Part shown: positions 1 to 6,796 of the stretch, in pieces
How the letters are laid out: the number at the start of each line of letters is the position of its first letter
Position numbering within the stretch: position 1 is the stretch's first letter
DNA from: Lawsonibacter hominis
GTDB lineage: Bacteria; Bacillota; Clostridia; Oscillospirales; Oscillospiraceae
DNA: 64,000 nucleotides
Direction: 5' to 3'
NCBI RefSeq assembly: GCF_014287895.1
Contig: NZ_JACOPP010000010.1
Coordinates: forward strand, 1 to 64,000
Made by a program: the position numbers and the translations under genes
Notes under the pieces: generated by a model
Databases searched by the model: none
Seen by the model: the letters and a program-made list of their open reading frames with translations, nothing else
What the model was told of the DNA's origin: nothing

Positions 1-264
1 CGGGATCTGCCTGCTTTATTCGAACAAACAGCTGCCCTGCCGGGTACCCGCCATAAGCTCATCCGCCCTTACACGTCCAGGCACAACGGTAAAGTGGAAC
101 GCAGCCACCGGGAGGACCACAAGCGGTTTTATTCCTGCCACAAGTTCTATTCCCTGAACGGCTTTAACAAGCAGTTCACTGTCCACAACCGCCGCTCTAA
201 CAACTTCCCCATGAGGCCCCTTCACTGGCTTTCTCCCGCAGAGTTCACTGTCCAATATCTTTGA
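1..264 (+). CDS. Transposase C-terminal fragment (IS481/IS3-like DDE integrase core), cut by the window edge
   Basis: This is the last 87 codons of an open frame that enters from the left edge and stops at TGA 262-264. The visible protein has the arrangement HKLIRPYTSRHNGKVERSHR near its start. It carries the final catalytic Glu (in NGKVERSH) of a DDE/RNase-H-fold transposase, and it ends with a PMRPL-W-LSP block typical of IS481-like rve_3 transposases. The first two catalytic Asp residues would lie outside the window, so integrity cannot be judged. A stem-loop follows 10 nt after the stop. No cargo or terminal inverted repeat could be fixed. The family call is from motif memory, and an IS3-group member is possible. 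Confidence 0.8.
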   Translation, partial: RDLPALFEQTAALPGTRHKLIRPYTSRHNGKVERSHREDHKRFYSCHKFYSLNGFNKQFTVHNRRSNNFPMRPLHWLSPAEFTVQYL

Positions 265-274
265 CAAACCTACA

Positions 275-296
275 GCGGGCCATCTTTATGGCCCGC
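275..296 (+). terminator. Stem-loop downstream of the transposase
   Basis: A perfect 9-bp stem (275-283 paired with 288-296) with a 4-nt CTTT loop lies 10 nt after the transposase stop. There is no good T-run, so it may be an element-end structure and not an efficient terminator. Confidence 0.45.
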
Positions 297-587
297 CCTC
301 CGTCTGGAATGGAGCGCAGTCGATTCACCGAAAATCAATATCGCATCTGGTCCCCTGTGAAAAAAGAACGCCATCGGTTCATGGAACGCATATATACCCG
401 TGTTTTCCTCTTCAAAATCGCTATGCCCGTTCTCGATCCACGCATAAAGCGCATTTTTGACGATGGAGCAATCATTTGATCCTCCGCTTATCCAAACCAC
501 TCCAAGTGGGTTCCAACCCCGGGGGCCGCCGTCCTCCTTGTGAAAAAGCGCGCGCACGGGCCGCTGCGGCCCCCTGCGGCCGTTCCC
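297..587 (-). other. Gene-poor stretch with a possible decayed ORF (about 270-557, minus)
   Basis: No recognised gene lies here. On the minus strand an open frame of up to 95 codons (557 down to 270) includes a natural-looking segment (residues about 25-75, rich in Asn, Glu and aromatics, unlike an Arg/Pro-rich antisense frame). It lacks a convincing ribosome binding site at its first ATG. It could be a remnant of a mobile-element passenger beside the transposase. DNA at 300-475 is visibly AT-richer than the flanking NifU-domain gene. The call is tentative. Confidence 0.25.
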
Positions 588-887
588 TCATTTCCCGCCG
601 TCGGGGGATGCGCGGCGCCGGAGGATGGCCCTGGCCTGCGCCAGAAGGTCCTCGTCGATCTCCTCGACCAAAACCACCTGCCGAACCTCCGGTATGGCGG
701 CGCACACCGCCTCCTGGATGATCTGCTCGGTGGTAATGGTAGCGGAGGGACAGCCGGCACAGTGACCCAGCAGCCGCACCCGCAGCAGGCCGTCCTCCGT
801 CAGCTCCCGCACCTCCACAGCGCCGCCATGGCCCTGGAGATAGGGGCGCACCTGTTCGTCCAGCACCTGTTCGATCCGCTCCAGCAT
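588..887 (-). CDS. NifU C-terminal-domain Fe-S scaffold protein
   Basis: The 99-residue protein consists almost wholly of a NifU C-terminal (Nfu-type) domain. It has an HGGAVEV block near residue 20 and the cluster-binding CAGC motif (Cys-x-x-Cys) near residues 43-46. Such stand-alone proteins assemble or carry 4Fe-4S clusters in the cytoplasm. The start is ATG at 887, preceded by a strong AAGGAGG; the frame is open further upstream, but that part overlaps the preceding TraB-like gene. It follows the TraB-family gene by 13 nt and is probably the last gene of the GNAT-TraB-NifU run. Domain identity is well supported; the physiological client is unknown. Confidence 0.9.
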   Translation of the reverse strand: MLERIEQVLDEQVRPYLQGHGGAVEVRELTEDGLLRVRLLGHCAGCPSATITTEQIIQEAVCAAIPEVRQVVLVEEIDEDLLAQARAILRRRASPDGGK

Positions 888-900
888 GTCTTCTTCCTCC

Positions 901-2280
901 TTACGGCACCAGTTCCACGGTATAGCCCAGCGCCCGCAGACCGGAGACAATCCCGCCGGGGTCCGTCATATGGCCCGCGCCCACGGCCAGGAAGAAGGTG
1001 TTCTCCCCCTCGGTCTCCAGATAGGCCGCGGCGGCCTGGATCATACCGGGGTCCCGGTCCGTAAACAGGCGGGCGTTGAGTTCGTCGTCGCTGTTGACGA
1101 TCGCCGCCTTGTCGTAGGTCTTGGAAAATGCCTCCACGTCCCGCGCCTTCCAGGCCGCAAACATGGCGCTGAGCATCTGCTCGTTTTCGGCGGCCGCCTG
1201 GGCGGTGCTCTCATCCGTCTGTGCGCCCTCCAGCCCCGCCTCATAAATGCTCAGGGCGGCGTCCAGATACTCTTCCTGGTATTCGGCGCTCAGCGTATCA
1301 AAGAGGTTGCCCTGAAGCGCATAGGTCTCCACGCCCTCCACCGGCAGGCCGGCCCAGGTGGCCGCGCTGTTCAGGTACAGGTCGATGGCCATGGCGTTGC
1401 CGCTGGTGGTGGCGTCCGTAGAAGCCAGCGCGGTAAAGGTGGAGGCCAGGGCCCAGGGCTTGTAGGTATCGATCTGCTCCTGCGTCATATCCAGCGCCTT
1501 CAGGGCGGCGCTCACCCGCTCATAAAGCGCGGGGCTGATGTGATCCTTCAGGGCGCTCCCGTCGGCATAGGTCTGCATGGCGACGAACTCGGCCATCCCG
1601 TCCGTATCGTTGAAATCCAGCTCAAAGGCCACCTTCTGGGCGGAATAGAGCGCCTGACGCAGGGACTTGTGCAGGGGATAGACATTGTCCCGGTCCAGAT
1701 GGATGGTGCCCAGCAGGTAAAGGGTGTTGCTCCCGTTGACGGCCTTCCACAGAAGGCCCTTGGAGCCGGCGTCGTTGGCGTCGTACACAGCCAGGATCAG
1801 GCGCTGTGCCATGACCATGGCCTCCTGATAGGTACAGGCACGCTCCAGCGCCAGATCCCCGGACTGGTCGCCCTGAACCACGCCCAGGCCGGACAGGAAG
1901 GCGGCCGTGCCGCCGTCCAACCCATCCATCGCATAGGCCGCGCACTCCTGATAGAGGGCGTTCATCACGCCGCCCCGGGTGGTATCCAGCACCAGAGCCG
2001 CCGCCTCGGCGTTCGGATTCACCGGCAGGGCCAGCGCCGCAAGCTTCGCGGCCACGATGCCGGTCATGTGCTCCAACTGTTCCAGGGTCAGCGGAGACTG
2101 GATGTATGTAGTAAAATTGTCGTCCATCAGGCCCATGGCATAGCTGTCCGCAATGGCGCTGTACGCCCAGGGATCGGGCAGCTGCTGGGGCGCCTGCTCC
2201 GTCCCGGCGGCCAGCGCGGGGGTGAGCAGCAGGGCCGCCGCCAGGATCCCGGCCAGAATACCTCTGATCTTATGCTTCAT
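901..2280 (-). CDS. Secreted TraB/GumN-family protein with degenerate SLH-like N-terminal repeats
   Basis: 459 residues with a signal peptide (residues 1-25, ending LAAG). The C-terminal two thirds are TraB/GumN-like. The first family motif, LLGTIHL, is at residues 189-195, and the second conserved GxxH-type motif, VGAGHMTD, lies near the C-terminus. The family is thought to include metal-dependent hydrolases (TIKI-like), but bacterial function is poorly known. Residues about 37-85 and 125-165 read like worn SLH repeats (for example GLGVVQGDQSGDL followed by TYQEA), which suggests envelope attachment; that part is inference. It starts 18 nt after the GNAT gene and ends 13 nt before the NifU-domain gene. 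Confidence 0.82.
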   Translation of the reverse strand: MKHKIRGILAGILAAALLLTPALAAGTEQAPQQLPDPWAYSAIADSYAMGLMDDNFTTYIQSPLTLEQLEHMTGIVAAKLAALALPVNPNAEAAALVLDTTRGGVMNALYQECAAYAMDGLDGGTAAFLSGLGVVQGDQSGDLALERACTYQEAMVMAQRLILAVYDANDAGSKGLLWKAVNGSNTLYLLGTIHLDRDNVYPLHKSLRQALYSAQKVAFELDFNDTDGMAEFVAMQTYADGSALKDHISPALYERVSAALKALDMTQEQIDTYKPWALASTFTALASTDATTSGNAMAIDLYLNSAATWAGLPVEGVETYALQGNLFDTLSAEYQEEYLDAALSIYEAGLEGAQTDESTAQAAAENEQMLSAMFAAWKARDVEAFSKTYDKAAIVNSDDELNARLFTDRDPGMIQAAAAYLETEGENTFFLAVGAGHMTDPGGIVSGLRALGYTVELVP

Positions 2281-2298
2281 GCGATCATTCTCCTTTTC

Positions 2299-2865
2299 TT
2301 ATTTCCGTCTTGCGGTCACATTCTTGAGTGTACCATTTCCAGCGAAAAAGTCAATGGCAGTTATCTTCCGCTCCAACCCAAATTCATGCAGCACAAAGTC
2401 AGGAGCAATGGGCTCATCATAAATCCCTTCCGCCCTCTGAAAGCCGTTTTTCCGGTAGAGCGCAATGGCGGGGGCGTTACAGTCCGCTACAAACAGCCTC
2501 AGGTATTCAGCGCCCCGCCCGCCGGCCAGTGCGGCCGCCTGATCCAGCAGGGCGCTGCCAATGCCGCCCCTTGCGTAATCGGCGTGAACGCCCAATCGCT
2601 CCAGATAGCACGCCCTGGCATCGGGTTTTTCCCACTTGACCCGTCCCGCCCCTGCATGGGAGCTGCACAGGGCAAATGCGGCAACGACCGCGTCCTCTTC
2701 CAGCAGAAGGTAAAGCCGATTTTGCTCGATATCCTCCTCAAAAAACGCGCATGGGTAGATCTCATCCCAAATCGTCAGATCCCGTTGCGTCATATCCCGG
2801 ATGATCCCTTGATAGACCGCTTTCAGCTGCGGCAAGTCCCCCAGTTCAGCCGGCCTCAACTGCAT
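2299..2865 (-). CDS. GNAT-family N-acetyltransferase
   Basis: 188 residues. The acetyl-CoA-binding signature is seen in YARGGIGSALLDQAAAL (RGGIGS, matching the R/Q-x-x-G-x-G/A motif). It is followed by the typical C-terminal NxxAxxLYxKxGF pattern, here APAIALYRKNGFQ. The start is ATG 2865 with GGGAGGG just upstream; an in-frame TTG five codons earlier overlaps that ribosome binding site and is less likely. It is the first gene of a tight minus-strand run with the TraB-like and NifU-domain genes. The substrate cannot be inferred. Confidence 0.88.
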   Translation of the reverse strand: MQLRPAELGDLPQLKAVYQGIIRDMTQRDLTIWDEIYPCAFFEEDIEQNRLYLLLEEDAVVAAFALCSSHAGAGRVKWEKPDARACYLERLGVHADYARGGIGSALLDQAAALAGGRGAEYLRLFVADCNAPAIALYRKNGFQRAEGIYDEPIAPDFVLHEFGLERKITAIDFFAGNGTLKNVTARRK

Positions 2866-3078
2866 TATGATCCCTCCCAAACCCGGGCGCCTGCCCTCCG
2901 CTTCGTTCCCGATCCGGCCGAAACGTCCATCCCGCGGGGGCCCGTTCTTATTTTACCTGCTCGGCGGGAATAAATCCCGCCTGCGCCAAGAGTTTGCCTT
3001 CGGCAAAATGCTTGTGCGCCCCTGCGCGGCGGCTCGCTCCCGCTCGCCTGGGAACTGCGCCCGTTCTTCGCGCGCCCC
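2866..3078. other. Intergenic region between the DUF815 ATPase and GNAT genes
   Basis: 213 nt with no gene. It contains a small hairpin (2963-2969 paired with 2975-2981, loop ATAAA) and a second short inverted repeat near 2993-3007. Either could end the DUF815 transcript, but neither has a convincing minus-strand T-run. No clear sigma-A promoter for the GNAT gene was found. Confidence 0.35.
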
Positions 3079-4278
3079 CTACAGGCTCAGGCTGGCAATG
3101 AACTGCTTTGCCGTCCGCGGCGTCCGGCCGGGGTGGCGCATTTCCCAGCGCAGGGCGGCTGCATGGAGCGCCTCGCCGCCGGAGGCGATCCCCGCCTGCT
3201 CCGCCATGCGGTCCACAAGGGCCAGAAATTCGATCTTATTCAGCGCCAAATAGGGGATCCGCAGTCCGAAGCGGTCGGACAGGGAAGTCTTCTCCTGAAT
3301 GGTCTCACTGGCGTCCACCTCATCCCCCGCCCGGTCCGAGAAGGTCTGGCGCACCAGGTGGCGCCGGTTGGACGTGGCATAGACCGCCACGTTGGACGGC
3401 CTGCGCTCCAGCCCGCCCTCCAGGATGGTTTTGAGCACCGAGTAGGTCCGGTCATCCTGATCAAAGGCCAGATCGTCGATAAACAGGATAAACTTCCGCC
3501 GCCGCCCCGCCAGGGTACGGATCAGTTCCGGCATCCCGCCCAGCTCTTCCTTCTGCACCTCAATGAGCCGAAGATCCTCAAAGCCGGGCAGGGAAAGCAG
3601 GCTCTTCACCGTGGCCGACTTGCCGGTTCCGCTGTCGCCATAGAGCAGCACGTTGTTGACCAGGTTTCCCTCCAGCATGGCCCTGGTGTTTGCCACCACC
3701 TGATCCCGCTGCAGCTCATAACCGATCATCTCGCCGGGACCGGGGCAGTCGGGCTGCTCCACCGGCCGCAGAGCCCCATCCTCCCATAGAAAGGCGTGGT
3801 AGCGGGCGAAAACGCCCGCCCCGTTGGCCTGATAAAACGCCGTAAGCCCCTGAAAGGTAAAGGGGCATCCTCCGCGCCACCGGGGCAGATTGGCCAGCAC
3901 GCGGGAAAATTCCCGGGGCGCCTGCGTTCCGATCTCCCGCAGCACCGCGTCGCAGTCCAGCTCGGAAAGCAGCGTGAAGGTCTCCACATCCCGCCGGGCC
4001 GCCTCCTCCAGGGCCGGATCCTCTCCGCCCCGCTCCACCAGCCTGGCATAGGGCGATTCCTGGTACCGCAGCTGGTCGTGCAGCCACATGCCCAGCCCGC
4101 TGCAGTCCGCCTGCCGCAGCTCATAGAACAGCCGGGCATAGCGTTCCACCGCCCCTGTTCCATCCCCGGATGCAAGCCGGTCCAGCAGTTCCAGGGTCAG
4201 GCCCATCAGGGGCGCGTCCACAATATGCCGGTAAGCGGCCACGCCCCGCAGAGCACAGCGCAGTTCGTCGATGGTCAT
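3079..4278 (-). CDS. DUF815-family AAA ATPase
   Basis: 399 residues. The Walker A motif is GDSGTGKSA (about residues 213-221) and the Walker B motif is ILFIDDLAF (about 263-271), followed by a sensor-like ATSNRRH block. The C-terminal PGRTPRTAKQF stretch is characteristic of DUF815 ATPases, which are cytoplasmic P-loop proteins related to DnaA/IstB-type AAA+ modules and have no firm function. It is preceded by a near-consensus sigma-A promoter and is divergent from the aldolase gene. The start is the ATG at 4278; GGGAGG lies upstream. Confidence 0.88.
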   Translation of the reverse strand: MTIDELRCALRGVAAYRHIVDAPLMGLTLELLDRLASGDGTGAVERYARLFYELRQADCSGLGMWLHDQLRYQESPYARLVERGGEDPALEEAARRDVETFTLLSELDCDAVLREIGTQAPREFSRVLANLPRWRGGCPFTFQGLTAFYQANGAGVFARYHAFLWEDGALRPVEQPDCPGPGEMIGYELQRDQVVANTRAMLEGNLVNNVLLYGDSGTGKSATVKSLLSLPGFEDLRLIEVQKEELGGMPELIRTLAGRRRKFILFIDDLAFDQDDRTYSVLKTILEGGLERRPSNVAVYATSNRRHLVRQTFSDRAGDEVDASETIQEKTSLSDRFGLRIPYLALNKIEFLALVDRMAEQAGIASGGEALHAAALRWEMRHPGRTPRTAKQFIASLSL

Positions 4279-4313
4279 CGTCGTTTCCTCCCGCTCGTTG
4301 CACGTTTCGTTTT

Positions 4314-4342
4314 ATTGTATCCGCATCATTTTCTGCTGTCAA
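4314..4342 (-). promoter_or_regulatory. Sigma-A promoter for the DUF815 gene
   Basis: Read on the minus strand: TTGACA (4342-4337), a 17-nt spacer, then TACAAT (4319-4314). The -35 box is a full match and the -10 box has one mismatch. It lies 36 nt upstream of the DUF815 start codon. Confidence 0.75.
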
Positions 4343-4350
4343 CGGTAAGG

Positions 4351-4379
4351 TTGACTTATTTCTCCATTTCCCGTATGCT
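4351..4379 (+). promoter_or_regulatory. Sigma-A promoter for the class II aldolase gene
   Basis: TTGACT (4351-4356), a 17-nt spacer, then TATGCT (4374-4379). It lies 37 nt upstream of the aldolase ATG and back to back with the minus-strand promoter, only 8 nt apart. Confidence 0.7.
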
Positions 4380-4415
4380 TATTCTATCTCAGACGAACGG
4401 AAAGGAAGTTTTACA

Positions 4416-5060
4416 ATGCTGCTGCAGGAACAACGGGAGCTGGTGGTGGAGTACGGCAGGCGCCTGGTCTCCTCCGGCCTGACAGAGGGCACCTTCGGCA
4501 ACCTGAGCGTGTTTGACCGGACGCAGAACCTGATGGCCATCAGTCCCTCCGGCATGGATTATTTCCGCACAAACCCGGAAGACGTGGTGGTCCTCACCCC
4601 CGAGGGCACGCTTGTGGACGGCTGTCGCAAACCTTCCAGCGAGTACGACCTGCACCGTCTTTTTTACCTGGGCCGCCCCGATGTGGACGCTGTGGTACAC
4701 ACTCACTCCACCTTTGCCACCGTTCTCTCCTGCCTGCGCTGGAGCATCGAGCCCATCCACTATCTGGTGGCCTATTCCGGCCGGGATGTGCCCTGCATCC
4801 CTTATTACCCCTTCGGCTCCCTGGAACTGGCGCAGGCCGCTTACGCCGCCATGGGGACGGAGCATAACGCCTGTCTGCTGGGCAGCCACGGGCTGCTTGC
4901 CGTGGGAGGCAGTCTCGCCTTCGCGTTCGACACGGCCCAACAGATCGAATTTTTGGCCAAGGTCTACTACCATGCCCGCATGGCGGGCGGAGGCGTGAAG
5001 TTGACGGACGCGGAGCTGGACGCCGTGCTCGGCAAGTTTCAGAATTACCGCAAGGCATAA
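4416..5060 (+). CDS. Class II aldolase/adducin-family protein (L-fuculose-phosphate aldolase-like)
   Basis: 214 residues, the usual length for FucA-type class II aldolases. Visible family features are TEGTFGNLS near the N-terminus, SPSGMDY, the PSSEYDLH block with the probable catalytic Glu, and the zinc ligands HTHS and the later GSHG. The family cleaves phosphorylated sugars such as L-fuculose-1-phosphate, L-ribulose-5-phosphate or methylthioribulose-phosphate; the exact substrate cannot be read from sequence. The start is ATG 4416, preceded by GGAAAGGAAG. The gene stands alone, between its own promoter and a strong bidirectional terminator. Confidence 0.85.
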   Translation: MLLQEQRELVVEYGRRLVSSGLTEGTFGNLSVFDRTQNLMAISPSGMDYFRTNPEDVVVLTPEGTLVDGCRKPSSEYDLHRLFYLGRPDVDAVVHTHSTFATVLSCLRWSIEPIHYLVAYSGRDVPCIPYYPFGSLELAQAAYAAMGTEHNACLLGSHGLLAVGGSLAFAFDTAQQIEFLAKVYYHARMAGGGVKLTDAELDAVLGKFQNYRKA

Positions 5061-5069
5061 GATCCACCA

Positions 5070-5110
5070 AGCGGGAGCGCCCGCGGCCATAGGCCGCGGG
5101 CGCTCCCGCT
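5070..5110. terminator. Bidirectional terminator hairpin between convergent genes
   Basis: A 19-bp perfect GC-rich stem (5070-5088 paired with 5092-5110) with a 3-nt loop sits between the convergent aldolase and transglutaminase-like genes, directly after both stops. Confidence 0.75.
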
Positions 5111-5114
5111 GCGT

Positions 5115-6761
5115 TTACCGGCTTGCCGTTTCGTCCTGCACCCACGCCTCACAGGCTGGGCTCCAGCTGGCTTCATCCAGGACCACCAGCTTCCGTTGAT
5201 CCCAATCCGGAAGCCCGGCCGTCTCCAGCGCAATGATCTCCAGCCCGCTCTCCTCATGCCGCAGCGCAGACCGCCGCAGGCCGACCAGCCTTCCTTCCTT
5301 ATAGAAAATCTCCCACAGATCCTGTGCCGCGGCGGGCGCGGCCTCCCCCCAGGCGACGCCCACCCGGTATCCCTCCGGTATCGCCTGGAGCCCTGCGATC
5401 TCCACCGTTTCCGTGCTGACCTGATCCCATGCCGCCGGGTAATCCCGCTGGCGGAACGCGCCCAGGACCGCCGTGGGCCGGGTACGGGAGATTGCCTCCA
5501 CTTCCCCGGTCTCCGCCGCATAGCGCAGGCCCACCCCATCCCTGTCCGCTGGGTAGGCCCCGTCTTCTGAGGCTGTTTCTGTAAACGGGATACGTCCGAC
5601 CTCCGCCCGGCTCCCATCGTCCAGGCTGCACCGCCAGAGGATCCGCTCCGCGCCCGCCGCCGTCGTATCGTACAGAAAGCCGTTCAGCCAGAGCGCGCCA
5701 AATCTGCTGTCATAGCCGTTGGCCAGCTGCCCGACTATGCTGATTCCTATCTGCGATAAATCATCTGTCCGATACAGTGCGTATTCGTACGGATTCGATC
5801 CAAACTTGACGTAATAATACGCTCCGCTCCACCGGTACAGGGGATACCAACTCCCATTGAAGGCCCACCCGTCCTCATATTTCGTACTCGTGCGCGCCTG
5901 CAGCTCCTCATTCCAGATATGGCTCGCGCCTGTGTCCAGCCCGTTCAGGCGGGCATCCGAGATCAGGAAATACTGATGGCTGACGATCCCCGGGGTATCC
6001 GGCGCCGGATCATCCCAGGTCACGTCCACATGGTACCAGTCGCCTCCCAGCTGCACCAGGTTCCACATATGATTTGCGCTGGTCAGCATTGCGCTTGGAA
6101 TTCCTGCTTCTTCCAGCAGCAGCCGGTACGCCAGCGCGTATCCCTGACAGACCGCGTCCCCCTCGACCAGCGCGCCATAGGCGCTGTACACGGTATCCGG
6201 GGCCTCCTCCGGCTTTCCTGCGGCCACCGCCCAGTTGTATCCGCAGTGTACGGCCAGATAGTCATGCAGCGCCAACGCTTTCTCCACATCGTCCATCCCC
6301 GCATCCACCTGCGCCAGCGCCTGCGTCACCGCTGCGTCGAACTGTGCCTGCGCGTCGGGGGGCAGCGTTGTGTCGTACGTCGGCGCTACCGTTTCAATGG
6401 TCCCGTCCGCGGAGCAGCGATAGCCCTAGCGTGTCTTCACATAAAAAAGCTCCGGATGGTCGTTTACGACCCTGGTATAAACCGTCTTCAGCGTCTCCGC
6501 TCCGCCGCTGTCGCAGTTCACACCGAGCTTGGAGAGATCAATGGACGTCTCCCTATTCTGCATTCCCGCATACAGCAGGGTATAGAGCGCCTCCTCCCCG
6601 GCATCCATCAGCGCCAGCCCGCCCGGCCGGGTATAGTCGCCCGTCAGGCTTCCGGCCTGGAAGAGCTCGGCCTGTGCGAACGTCTGCGCTTCCGCGGCCT
6701 GTGCCGTTCCGGTCAGCAGCAGGGCCGCCAGGCAGGCGCCCAGCAGTAATTTTACTTTCAT
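5115..6761 (-). pseudogene. Secreted transglutaminase-like protein interrupted by one in-frame amber codon
   Basis: Reading from ATG 6761, the frame encodes a signal peptide and about 111 residues, then TAG at 6428-6426, then continues open for more than 430 codons to 5115. Both halves are in the same frame, so a single base explains the break. The downstream part has the transglutaminase-like triad: Cys in GDAVCQGYA, His in ANHMWNLV, and Asp in YHVDVTWDD. The upstream part ends in HPELFYV, which normally runs directly into the catalytic domain. It is the last gene of the surface-protein cluster, 35 nt after the SLH gene. It could be a recent nonsense allele, a sequencing error or a readthrough product. 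Confidence 0.8.
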
Positions 6762-6796
6762 CGGGTCCTCTCGCTTTCCTGTTTGATATCCCGCCG

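Noticed and set aside
886..2973. Long plus-strand open frame antisense to the TraB-like and GNAT genes
   Set aside because: It is rich in His, Gln, Arg and Gly with no family motif, as expected of an antisense frame in GC-rich coding DNA; the minus-strand genes have clear motifs and ribosome binding sites.
6426..6428. TAG read as pyrrolysine or another recoded amino acid
   Set aside because: No other in-frame TAG inside an obvious gene was seen here and no PYLIS-like element is evident; a nonsense mutation is the simpler explanation.
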